Shown piece by piece: positions 45,716 to 53,980 of a stretch of DNA of 63,606 nucleotides. This DNA comes from Bradyrhizobium cytisi. GTDB lineage: Bacteria > Pseudomonadota > Alphaproteobacteria > Rhizobiales > Xanthobacteraceae. The notes beneath the pieces were generated by a model, which was not told the origin of the DNA, did no database searches, and saw only the letters and a list, made by a program, of their open reading frames with translations. Location: the NCBI RefSeq assembly GCF_008123515.1, contig NZ_VSSR01000083.1, forward strand, positions 1 through 63,606. Reading direction: 5' to 3'. A program made the translations under genes and the position numbers. Positions within the stretch are counted from its first letter, which is position 1. Each line of letters begins with the position of its first letter.

Positions 45716-47506
45716 CTACCTGACCTTGACCTTGGCGAGCTCCTGGCCGTCCGGGCTCATGACGTGCGTCGAACAGGCCAGGCACGGATCGAAGGAATGG
45801 ATGGTGCGCAGGATCTCCAGCGGCTGCTCGGGATTGACCATCGGCGTGTTCATCAGCGACGCCTCGAAGGCGCCAATATTTCCCTTGGGGTCGCGCGGCG
45901 AGCCGTTCCAGGTCGTCGGCACCACGCACTGGTAGTTGTCGATCTTGGTGTCCTTGATCTTGACCCAGTGCGCGAGCGCGCCGCGCGGCGCCTCGGTGAA
46001 GCCGACTCCCTTGGCCTCCTTCGGCCAGCTCTCCGGCTTCCACTTGTCGACATTGGCGGTCGAGCTGTCGCCGGCCTTGATGTTGGCGACGAGCTTGTCC
46101 TGGAAGTAGCGCATCTGGCGTCCGGCCCAGACGGATTCGAGCGCACGCGCCGCCGTGCGGCCGAGCGTCGAGAACAGCGCCGACATCGGCAGGTTCAGAT
46201 CCCGAAGGAACTTGTCGACGGGATCCTTGAACTCCGCCTTGTTCTGCGCGTAGCCGACGACCCAGCGCGCCAGCGGGCCGACCTCCATGGCGTGACCGCG
46301 CCAGCGCGGCGCCTTGATCCAGGAGTACTTGCCGCCTTCGTCGAGCTGCTCGATCGCCGTCTTGGTGCCCTTCGCGTTGGGTCCCAGCACGTAATTCGGC
46401 TCGGTGACGCCGTCCCAGGGATGAAGTCCCTTGGTCTCGTCGGGATATTTGTACCAGGAGTGCACCACGAACTCCTGGATCTCGTCGGGATTGGCGTGGT
46501 CGACCGGAAGCACCTCGGACAGGTTGCCGTTGATAATGGCGCCGCGCGGCAGCTTCAGGCTCTTGCCGGAATAGTCGTTGGCATGTTCTGGCACATCGCC
46601 ATACGAGAGCACGCTCTGGCTCGAAAGGCCGCCGCCATAGAGCCAATCCTTGTAGAATGAGCCGATCGCCGCCACGTCGGGGAGATAGACCATTTCGTTG
46701 AACTCGATCAGACGGTCGATGATCGAGGAGATCAGGTTCAGCCGTTCCATGTTGATGGCGCCGACAGCGCCGGTGCCGTCGACATTGATCGGACAGGGCA
46801 CGCCGCCGACGAGCCAGTTAGGATGCGGGTTCTTGCCGCCGAAGATGGTGTGAATCTTGACGATCTCCTTCTGGAAATCGAGCGCCTCCAGATAATGCGC
46901 CACCGCCATCAGATTGGCTTCGGGCGGCAGCCTGTAGGCCTTGCTGCCCCAATAGCCATTCTTGAACGGACCGAGCTGTCCGGACTCGACGAACTTCTTC
47001 AGCCGGGTCTGCAGATCCTTGAAGTAGCCGGGCGACGACAGCGGCCAGCTCGAGATCGACTGCGCTAGCGTCGAGGTCGCCCGCGGATCGGCCGAAAGCG
47101 CGGAAACGACGTCGACCCAGTCCAGCGCGTGAAGGTGATAAAAATGGACGACGTGGTCGTGCACCTGCAGGGCAAGCTGCATCAGGTTGCGGATCGAATT
47201 GGCGTTCTCCGGGATGGTGATCCCGAGCGCGTTCTCGACCGCGCGCACCGAGGTCAGCGCGTGCGTGCCGGTGCAGACGCCGCAGATCCGTTCGGTGAAC
47301 GCCCAGGCGTCGCGCGGATCGCGGTTCTTCAGGATCACCTCGATGCCGCGCCACATCGTGCCAGTGGAGACCGCGTTGCGGATGACGTTGTCGGCGTCGA
47401 CATTGACCTCGACCCGCATGTGACCTTCGATACGTGTCACGGGGTCCACGACGATGCGCTTGCCGGAATTGTCGAGATTGAAGCCGTTGGGAGTCTGGAT
47501 ACCCAT
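45716..47506 (-). CDS. hupL: HupL, uptake [NiFe] hydrogenase large subunit
   Basis: The 596-residue catalytic subunit oxidises H2. The four Ni-Fe ligand cysteines are in RICGVCTGTH (C75, C78) and DPCLACSTH (C575, C578), with the processing His at 581. The 15 residues after it (starting VMSPDGQEL) are the tail cut by HupD. VVDPVTRIEGHMRVEVNVD opens the conserved part. Full length, no damage seen. It follows hupS by 29 bases. Confidence 0.98.
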   Translation of the reverse strand: MGIQTPNGFNLDNSGKRIVVDPVTRIEGHMRVEVNVDADNVIRNAVSTGTMWRGIEVILKNRDPRDAWAFTERICGVCTGTHALTSVRAVENALGITIPENANSIRNLMQLALQVHDHVVHFYHLHALDWVDVVSALSADPRATSTLAQSISSWPLSSPGYFKDLQTRLKKFVESGQLGPFKNGYWGSKAYRLPPEANLMAVAHYLEALDFQKEIVKIHTIFGGKNPHPNWLVGGVPCPINVDGTGAVGAINMERLNLISSIIDRLIEFNEMVYLPDVAAIGSFYKDWLYGGGLSSQSVLSYGDVPEHANDYSGKSLKLPRGAIINGNLSEVLPVDHANPDEIQEFVVHSWYKYPDETKGLHPWDGVTEPNYVLGPNAKGTKTAIEQLDEGGKYSWIKAPRWRGHAMEVGPLARWVVGYAQNKAEFKDPVDKFLRDLNLPMSALFSTLGRTAARALESVWAGRQMRYFQDKLVANIKAGDSSTANVDKWKPESWPKEAKGVGFTEAPRGALAHWVKIKDTKIDNYQCVVPTTWNGSPRDPKGNIGAFEASLMNTPMVNPEQPLEILRTIHSFDPCLACSTHVMSPDGQELAKVKVR

Positions 47507-47535
47507 GATTGTCCTGCCCTGCTGTGTCTTTTCGA

Positions 47536-48627
47536 TCAGCTATTGTGGTCGGCGTCTTCGCGCTTGGTCGCGAGCCGCTTGACAGCGGTCACAGCCGCAT
47601 GCACAGCCACCGCGGCGCCGACGGCGCCGGCCGCCACCATGCCGATCTGATCGGCGTTCTTCTCGATGCCGAACTGCTTAATGTTGGTGAGACGGTCGTA
47701 GAACGAGCCCTTGTCCCAGAAGCCGTCCTCCGAGCAGCCGATACAGCCGTGACCCGACTGGATCGGGAAGGACACGCCGCCGTTCCAGCGCACGGTCGAG
47801 CAGGCGTTGTAGGTGGTCGGCCCCTTGCAGCCCATCTTGTAGAGGCAATAGCCCTTGCGCGCGGCCTCGTCGTCCCACTCCTCGACGAACTGCCCCGCGT
47901 CGAAATGCGGGCGCCGGTAGCACTTGTCATGAATGCGCTGCGAGTAGAACATCTTCGGTCGGCCCTGGCGATCGAGCTCGGGCAGCTTGCCGAAGGTGGT
48001 GATGAAGGTGACGACGCCGGTCATCACCTCGGCGATCGGGGGGCATCCCGGCACCTTGATGATGGGCTTGTTGGTGATCACCTTGTCGATCGGAGTTGCC
48101 TGTGTCGGATTGGGCTTTGCCGCCTGTACGCAGCCCCAGGAGGCGCAGGCGCCCCAGGCAATGATTGCCATCGCGTCCTCGGCCATCATCTTCAGCTTCT
48201 CGACGAACGGCTTGCCGCCGTCGATGCAGAACATCCCGCCTTCGTTCAGCGGCGGATTGCCTTCCACCGCGAGGATATACTGGCCTTTGTGCTTGGCGCG
48301 GGTCTCCTCGAGGATGGCTTCGGCCTGGTGGCCCGCAGCCGCCATGATGGTGTCGTCGTAGTCGAGCGAGATCATCGACAGCACCGCATCCTTGACCAGC
48401 GGATGCGCGGAGCGGATGAAGCTCTCCGAACAGCAGGTGCATTCGAGGCCGTGCATCCAGATCACGGGCACGCGCGGCTTAGTCTCGAGCGCGTTCGCGA
48501 TGCGGCTCGCCGCCAGCGGTCCGAGGCCGAGGCTCGTCGCCGTCAGGCTGCAGAATTTATGAAAGCACCGACGTGTGATGCCTTGCCGCCTGATCACGCT
48601 GTAAAACGTTTCCGTCGCCGCGCCCAT
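47536..48627 (-). CDS. hupS: HupS, uptake [NiFe] hydrogenase small subunit
   Basis: The 363-residue precursor carries a twin-arginine signal (ITRRCFHKFCSLTATSLGLG, RR at 19-20) that exports the HupSL dimer. The iron-sulfur part has ECTCCSES (C63, C65, C66) and CASWGC (C161, C166); the extra cysteines at 65 and 166 match those forming the [4Fe-3S] proximal cluster in O2-tolerant membrane hydrogenases. Medial and distal ligands follow (HDKCYRRPHF, YCLYKMGCKGPTTYNACS, GHGCIGCSEDGFW). A C-terminal membrane anchor (GMVAAGAVGAAVAVHAAVTA) contacts HupC. A sigma-54 promoter lies just upstream. Confidence 0.98.
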   Translation of the reverse strand: MGAATETFYSVIRRQGITRRCFHKFCSLTATSLGLGPLAASRIANALETKPRVPVIWMHGLECTCCSESFIRSAHPLVKDAVLSMISLDYDDTIMAAAGHQAEAILEETRAKHKGQYILAVEGNPPLNEGGMFCIDGGKPFVEKLKMMAEDAMAIIAWGACASWGCVQAAKPNPTQATPIDKVITNKPIIKVPGCPPIAEVMTGVVTFITTFGKLPELDRQGRPKMFYSQRIHDKCYRRPHFDAGQFVEEWDDEAARKGYCLYKMGCKGPTTYNACSTVRWNGGVSFPIQSGHGCIGCSEDGFWDKGSFYDRLTNIKQFGIEKNADQIGMVAAGAVGAAVAVHAAVTAVKRLATKREDADHNS

Positions 48628-48672
48628 GAATCCTCCCGCCTTCGGCTTTGACTTTTCGATGACACAAAGGGT

Positions 48673-48689
48673 AGCAAGAAGCAGGCCAA
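48673..48689 (-). promoter_or_regulatory. Sigma-54 (-24/-12) promoter of hupS
   Basis: On the minus strand TTGGCCTGCTTCTTGCT has GG and GC ten bases apart and matches YTGGC..TTGCW. Transcription would start near 48660, about 35 bases before the hupS ATG at 48627. No TGT-N10-ACA NifA site is visible in 48691-48840. Confidence 0.85.
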
Positions 48690-48825
48690 CAGCCTGGAGA
48701 GATTCAAAAGTGGAGAGATTCCATAACGTTGCGAATTTGAACCACTTTCATGAACGGTACGCGAGGACGCTGCCAACACGAGAAGCGGAAACAATTCGAT
48801 TTGCAGCCGGCAACGAAGTTTCCGG

Positions 48826-50257
48826 TCAATGCGCGGTGCACGCCATGCAGGGATCGAACGAGCGCACGATGTGCTGGATCGCAACCGCACGCGGGCCGGC
48901 GTCGCCGACATCAGTGCCGACCAGCGCCTGCTCCAGCGGGCCGCCGACGTCGAAGGAATCGCGCGGCGAGAAATTCCAGGTGGTCGGCGCGATGATCTGG
49001 TAGCGCTCGATCTTGCCGTCGCGCACCGCCATCCAGTGCCCGAGACTGCCGCGGGCGGCCTCGACCAACCCGACATAGCTTCCGTCGGGGAGCTCGCGCG
49101 ATTTGTCGCAGAACGGCTCCGACAGCCGCAGCGCGCGCGTCCACTGCTCCATGGCAAGCGCGATGCGCGCGGTCTCGATCAGCCGCGCGATCACGCGGCT
49201 GCGCACGTTGGTGCCGTCCCGCGCGACCAGATCCGTGATCAGTGCCTGGCCCGCCACCGTCTGGCGCGCGATCGCACCGACCTCGATCGGCTGGCCCGAC
49301 AGCCGCGGCGCCTTGCACCAGCTATAGGCCGCCGGCTTGTCGGGATCTGGGACTGTGCTGCTATGGGCGGGATCCGCAAAGGAATCCCGCATCCAGGCAT
49401 GCGAGACGTCCTCGGTGATCTGCGTCAGCGGCAGCGGTTCGACGATTGCGCGCTGGCTGAACAGGCCGCGCGGAAACAACTCGCCGTCGACACCATGATA
49501 GGCGCCGTAGCTCATCATCGGCCCCGTGCCCCGACCGAGCCCGGTCAATGCCAGACTGTCCGCAAGCCGCAGGAAATGCGCGAAGTCGCCGCCGCGGCCA
49601 TCGCGCCAGCCGTCCAGCTCGTCGGCGGTTGCGATCGCCAGCACGTTCTCCAGCGAATCCGCGAAGACGATACGCTCTAGGAAACCTCGAAACGCCGTCG
49701 TGATCGACAAGAGCCGGATCCGCTCGCCGAGATCGATGGCGCGCGTGGTGCCGCCGGGCTGGAACGCCAGGCTGTGGGGCCATTTTCCGGCAATGATCCC
49801 ATGGTCTCGAGCAGCCGCGCCCGCGCCGGCAAGGCACCGCGCTGCCGCGGGTGGCGGCAAAGCGCTCGCGCGCCTCCTCGTGCCAGCCATGGGCGGCATA
49901 GGCCTCGCGGGCAAAGTCCGGCATAAAGAAGATGTAGAAATGGGTCAGATGGTCGGCCGCGTTCTCCGCGGCATGGGGGATGTTGGTGGCGAGCAACCCG
50001 TTGGGCGCCGCCTCGATCGACATGGCGGCGCGCAGGGCGGCCGCAGCCGCGACCGATTACGAGACCGAACAGATGCCGCGAATCCGCGGTGCCAGCGCCA
50101 GCGCATCGAGCGGCGGCCGACCTTCCGGGATCTGCTCGAAACCTCGGTAGAGCGGCGCCGTCACCTCGGCGCGCATGACGCGGCCACTCTCGACATCGAG
50201 GCGGACTTCGAGATCGCCCTCGACGCGGTTGAACGGGCCGATCGTGATCCGCGTCAT
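48826..50257 (-). pseudogene. hupV: HupV, H2-sensing hydrogenase large subunit, inactivated
   Basis: The start MTRITIGPFNRVEGDLEVRL and the end DPCMACTAH (no cleavable tail, typical of sensors) identify HupV. Three kinds of damage are visible. The L1 motif reads RIRGICSVS, so the first ligand Cys is Arg (CGC for TGC). An in-frame TAA follows GICSVS, where Gln (CAA) is expected. The frame changes near 49840-49860 and again near 49800 (ARLLETMG / IIAGKWPHSLAFQ). The rest, from AGKWPHSLAFQPGG to the end, is open for over 300 codons. HupUV normally reports H2 to HoxA through a kinase; this copy cannot bind Ni-Fe. Confidence 0.93.
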
Positions 50258-50781
50258 GGCTTGCCCTTCGTCGTCGCGCGACCCGGCGGCACGACCACAT
50301 GGTCGGCGGTCGCGTTAAGCCGCACGCGGCGCGGCGTCGCGGACTTCGACAACGCGGCGAGCGCGACGAACCACGCCTTCGGCATGTCGGTCGGAAGCCC
50401 GACCGGAATGCCCGCGAGCTTGGCGGTCTCCAGAAAGTTCTGCGCCCCTTCGAAGCCCGGCGACGTGCAGGCGATGCAGGCATAGCCGCCCTTGGTGCAG
50501 GAGCCGCCGCCGTTCCAGGAGCGCTGGTTGCAGTCGCCGACCGCCTGCGTCGCCTTGCAGCCCAGATGCTCCATCAGGCAGCCGCGCTCCGACATGGTCT
50601 CGGCGCTGGCCTTGAACTCGTAGAACTCGTTGCGCGAGCAGCCGTGATGGGCAAGGTGATTGGCGACGAATTTGGGCCGCCCGTAGGAATCGAGGTCGGT
50701 GGCGGCAAGGTCCTTGGTGGTCAGTGCCAGGATGGTTTCCATCATCCAGCCCGGATGCGGCGCGCAACCCGCGACGTTGAC
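50254..50781 (-). pseudogene. hupU: HupU, H2-sensing hydrogenase small subunit, 5' truncated
   Basis: Only about the last 175 residues remain: VNVAGCAPHPGWMMETILAL, NHLAHHGCSRNEFYEF, MEHLGCKATQAVGDCNQRSW and YACIACTSPGFEGAQNFLET, including medial and distal cluster cysteines. The N-terminal part with the proximal-cluster CxxC is missing. Homology ends at about 50781 within GCGACGTTGAC-AC-GTCAACATCGC, a near-perfect palindrome that marks the breakpoint. The stop overlaps the hupV start by ATGA, the native arrangement. Confidence 0.92.
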
Positions 50782-50904
50782 ACGTCAACATCGCGACTGA
50801 GCTGCCGAGTTGCTTCCTCGAGCACCAGACGGATCACAGCGTAGGAAAGCGCTCGCACCGGCCTTGCAGATCCAAATGGTGCGCAATTATCGGACAATCG
50901 GTGT

Positions 50905-50998
50905 GGTGAAATCCGTCGAAAGAAGCGCTCGAACGCGGAATTTAAGCGTCAACGCGGGACTCATTGCATTTATGAATATCGACATGTCGTTACCGTAC
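50905..50998 (+). repeat. Intergenic repeat, copy A
   Basis: GGTGAAATCCGTCGAAAGAA then GAATTTAAGCGTCAACGCGG and GACTCATTGCATTTATGAAT followed by ATCGACATGTCGTTACCGTA. The first half matches 28474-28565 and the second half 19945-20010. It sits just outside the hup block. The family is not recognised. Confidence 0.6.
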
Positions 50999-51132
50999 AG
51001 CATCGAACGTGACCCTGTTTCACGAGCCGATTGTTGCGTAGTCCTAATTGGCTCGCTGCCTCCTGCCCGGCGTGGTATACGTCTGCGAAAATTTACTCAC
51101 CAAATAGGTCTCTGTTCAATTGGGAGTTCGCC

Positions 51133-51378
51133 TTGGGACGTTTCTACTTTCACCTACGTGCCGGCGACGAGATTACGCTCGATGAGGAAGGAACAGAACT
51201 ACCAGATTTACCTGCGGCTGAGGGTGAGGCCGTATTAGCCGCGCGCGAGCTTCTAGCCGAAGCGATCAAGAGCGGTACGCCAGACGTGTCGGAGGTTTTG
51301 GTCATCACAGATGAAGTGGGGCGACCGCTCGGTACCGTACCCCTCGCAACCGTTCTGCCGAGGCTCTTAAAGAAGTAG
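51133..51378 (+). CDS. DUF6894-type small protein
   Basis: The 81-residue frame from TTG 51133 reads MGRFYFHLRAGDEITLDEEG, TELPDLPAAEGEAVLAAREL and VLVITDEVGRPLGTVPLATV, the pattern of DUF6894 proteins (aromatic strand, D-EG-EL turn, helix, strand). Function unknown; many copies occur in Bradyrhizobium. GGGAG lies 9 bases before the start. Homology to DUF6894 begins at this codon, so the longer upstream frame is not used. Confidence 0.7.
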   Translation: MGRFYFHLRAGDEITLDEEGTELPDLPAAEGEAVLAARELLAEAIKSGTPDVSEVLVITDEVGRPLGTVPLATVLPRLLKK

Positions 51379-51687
51379 GGTGCCTCAGTTGGCGGTCTGA
51401 GCATCATCCCGACAGTATTGCCAGTCCCGAGGATCCTTATTGCAGATTTATCGGCTTGCCATACGGCACCGCCCCTATCCAAACAGCTGGATGATGGTCC
51501 GACCAACAGCAGCGTCACTCGAGCGAGCGCTGGATCGCGCGCAAGGCTATTTTATTTCTTCAGGCGAACGCCCCTTCAATCTCCGATTCGTGATGGCCCG
51601 ATTCGCTTCTAGGTACCTCCGCACCACACGTGGAAGCAGATCTTCCTTTTAAGGTCGCACGATCAGCCTTGTATCTTATCTATCCGC
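51379..51687. other. Stretch without a supportable gene
   Basis: Two overlapping short plus-strand frames exist, but neither has a recognisable family or a ribosome site. I see nothing else here. Confidence 0.4.
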
Positions 51688-52397
51688 CCGGCATTCCCGC
51701 GGACACGGCTGCGCAATCAACGACGTTTAGGTGTCTCGCCCCCTTTCACGGGCGCCGGATTAACCAGGGCTGAAGATCAAATAGAGCAGGATCACGGCCA
51801 CGACGACTGTCCAGCCGATCGACGTGGCGAGAGCCCATACTTGCGGCGGCATCGGACGGCCTCTCCCGATGAAGCTAACGAAGAGACCGCTGGCGCTGGA
51901 CAGCGATCTCTTGGACCCGCCTCAAAGCTTCTTCGAGATGAAAGCCCTTACCCAGGGTCCACCACTATCAAACGCCGGACTCGCCACCCTGTGAAGTCAA
52001 AAACGATTCGAAGGCCAATGGAACAATCGTGACGTTGCGAGCGCGACACACCTAGCAAGCCAGGCCAGCACCGGTGGAGAGTTCTTCCCGGGCGGAAGCC
52101 AACCAAACTGGCATAGAAATGAGTGACAGTGCCTGGCGCGCAAGCCGGCGGCTGAATTGTGGGCTATTTCACAATACTGATATTTGAAGTGAGCTAGATA
52201 AGCGTTCGCCAAGGGCCAAATATCGATTTGCCGGGCAGCAGATGGAACGCAAGCTATCATCATTGGAGCGGCAGGCTGCCGACGCTCTCCGTCGTGCAAG
52301 AAGGTTACCTATTGGCGCGGACCGCAACGACTTACGGCAACTTGCCCGAGGGCTTCTTTGGCTGCACCGCAATGGCATGGATGCGTTGATGAACGAA
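51688..52397. repeat. Duplicated cassette of about 0.7 kb, copy 1
   Basis: From CCCGGCATTCCCGCGGACAC to GGATGCGTTGATGAAC this segment aligns with 62022-62726 in the same orientation at high identity with small indels. It contains a 30-codon membrane peptide gene (minus) and a 68-codon gene (plus), with about 390 bases between them. In that spacer, open frames differ between the copies, so it is not coding. Confidence 0.85.
51760..51852 (-). CDS. 30-residue membrane micropeptide, copy 1
   Basis: ATG 51852 opens MPPQVWALATSIGWTVVVAV then ILLYLIFSPG and TAA. GGGAGAGG lies 7 bases upstream. Residues 5-27 form one membrane helix. The copy at 62096-62188 differs by two residues (Pro to Thr, Val to Ala), with several silent changes. 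Similar peptides are, from memory, widespread in Bradyrhizobium. Function unknown. Confidence 0.65.
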   Translation of the reverse strand: MPPQVWALATSIGWTVVVAVILLYLIFSPG

Positions 52398-52448
52398 CGT
52401 AGTGGCAATTGGTTAGAAAAGCCGGGACTAACTGCCGCAGCGCAATGA
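52242..52448 (+). CDS. Small conserved helical protein, 68 residues
   Basis: MERKLSSLERQAADALRRAR, RLPIGADRNDLRQLARGLLW and LHRNGMDALMNERSGNW read as a basic two-helix protein. The second cassette copy at 62575 carries the same start but is frameshifted. Repeats of this gene are, as I recall, common in Bradyrhizobium accessory DNA. No strong ribosome site is seen (GGGCAGCAG upstream). Confidence 0.55.
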   Translation: MERKLSSLERQAADALRRARRLPIGADRNDLRQLARGLLWLHRNGMDALMNERSGNWLEKPGLTAAAQ

Positions 52449-52696
52449 CAGGATGGACCAAACGCCGACATGAGACCGTCGGCTTGAAATGATTGAGGTC
52501 CCAACCGAGGCGCGCTTGCGAAGCCGCAATTGGGATGGTCAAATTGAAAATGAAAAGCGCGAGCGCAGCCGATTTTTATCCGTTCCCAAGCGATGAAGGC
52601 CATCTCCGGTCACGCGTGATACTGCGCGCGCATATCCTAACTACGGTTAACCTATTCGGGACCACCCCTGCGTAGTTTTGTAAGCGAGAACGTGAA

Positions 52697-52710
52697 TTGA
52701 CTTGGATCAA
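52697..52710 (+). promoter_or_regulatory. FixK/FNR-type box upstream of the DUF3551 gene
   Basis: TTGACTTGGATCAA is a perfect TTGA-N6-TCAA, 53 bases before ATG 52764. The position suits an activator at about -40 with a short leader, predicting microaerobic induction. Confidence 0.65.
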
Positions 52711-52763
52711 TATTGCCTCCTGCTTAAGTGCACTAGCGTTGTGTCGACTTCGAGGAGGTTCCA

Positions 52764-53033
52764 ATGCGCACTGTGGCTTTGACTATTCTGATGATGAGTA
52801 TGGTTTTGGCAGCAGGGCAAGCCCCGGCTCAGACCTATGATTTTTCGCCTGCGCCTGCTGGGCAGGATAGCTACTGCTTGCAAGGGCGCATATGGGGCTA
52901 TCCCGGCAATTGCCAATTCTCCAGCTACGCCCAATGCATGGCCACCGCGAGCGGTACTAACGCCTATTGCGGGGTCAATCCCCAGTATGCGTTCGCGCGC
53001 CAGCGGCGCGGCGCCTATCGGGACCGATACTGA
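52764..53033 (+). CDS. DUF3551 small exported protein
   Basis: The 89-residue protein has a signal peptide (MRTVALTILMMSMVLAAGQA, cleavage after APAQ) and a mature part with four spaced cysteines (DSYCLQGRIWGYPGNCQFSS, YAQCMATASGTNAYCGVNPQ) and a basic Arg/Tyr-rich tail. This is the DUF3551 pattern, abundant in Bradyrhizobium; function unknown, probably periplasmic with disulfides. GAGGAGG precedes ATG 52764 at ideal spacing. A perfect FixK-type box lies upstream. Confidence 0.85.
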   Translation: MRTVALTILMMSMVLAAGQAPAQTYDFSPAPAGQDSYCLQGRIWGYPGNCQFSSYAQCMATASGTNAYCGVNPQYAFARQRRGAYRDRY

Positions 53034-53599
53034 GCGGCAGTCACGCGATATCGCAGCACAGTGCTGTCGGCGCAATAGCGGAAGAGCTCGCGAGGGATTC
53101 AGCGCAAACGCCAGATTGTGCTGTGCGATTGGCGCGCGCGAAGGACGGCATCGATCTCCGCAAGGTCCGTGGTGAACCGGACCTTGCCGAGCGTCGACGC
53201 AGTGTCCTTGCGCCCATAACGGAACACTTTCTGGATGAGCTGCAGAACGTTCAATCCGCGTCTCGTTGCACTGCCGCGGTCGAGCTCGGCATCGTGTTCC
53301 CAGAAACCGTCCGGGTCGAAAAGATCATGGGCGTGAAATCGGCAGCCGTCTTGTCCTACTAGTCTGTTCCGCAACCTCGAACACCTCGCGGAGAGTGCCG
53401 CCACGCCTTGCGCGTAGACGATACCGGCGCGCGATTGGGTAGCAGCGCCTCTTCCGGATGCTAGAATTACTTGGCATACGTGGTCGCAAGGGGGAGGCGC
53501 CGGCGTTACAGTGGCATCGAAATCAAGTAGCCGCGATCAAAGCTTGTACGTCAAATGGGGCGAAGCGGCTGTCGAGGGACGGGCCTACAGTGTCGCATG

Positions 53600-53905
53600 T
53601 CACGCGCGCTTCTTCGGCTTCGTCTTTTGCTGCATATAGGACCGCAGCATCGCGTTGACGGCGGCTGATAGCCGTCGTCCTCGCGCTTGAAGAACTCCAG
53701 CACGTCCTCATCGGCGCGAATGGAAATCGCCTTCTTCTTCGGCGGAATCAGGAGCACGGCATCCGACGACGTCCATGAACTCCTGCCAGTCGGGATCATT
53801 CTTGATCGCCGCTTCGATCTCCTCGTCGGTCGGCGTATCAACACGCCTCCAGTCAGCCTTGCCTTCCGGCGATCACCCCATTTTCGTCGCAGGATCGATT
53901 GGATC
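53600..53905 (-). pseudogene. brnA: BrnA antitoxin remnant
   Basis: Read through three frames, the minus strand gives ADWRRVDTPTDEEIEAAIKN DPDWQEFMDVV, then AVLLIPPKKKAISIRADEDV LEFFKREDDGYQ, then AVNAMLRSYMQQKTKPKKRA. This is the BrnA C-terminal ribbon-helix-helix layout. At least two frameshifts (near 53770 and 53672) and a stop before ADWRR break it. No BrnT toxin lies next to it. The neighbouring stretch 53040-53590 has frames I cannot identify. Confidence 0.7.
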
Positions 53906-53980
53906 AAACCATCTCTGCCACCTACTCGTGTCCGTACGTTTGTTTGGTGAAGAACCGACAGTTTGGAGAGTGTCGGCGAC

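Noticed and set aside
44367..46646. A 759-codon minus-strand open frame spanning hupD, hupC and part of hupL
   Set aside because: Only the last 193 codons (HupD) are protein-like. The rest is an off-frame reading of hupC and hupL, open because of high GC.
48748..48766. FixK box upstream of hupS (TTGAACCACTTTCA)
   Set aside because: The half-sites are 7 rather than 6 bases apart and the second is incomplete.
48691..48840. NifA site for hupS
   Set aside because: No TGT-N10-ACA is present on either strand in this stretch.
51841..52032. A 63-codon plus-strand frame in the duplicated cassette
   Set aside because: The second copy of the cassette has a frameshift in the same stretch, and the frame is antisense to and overlaps the micropeptide leader. 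It is not under coding constraint.
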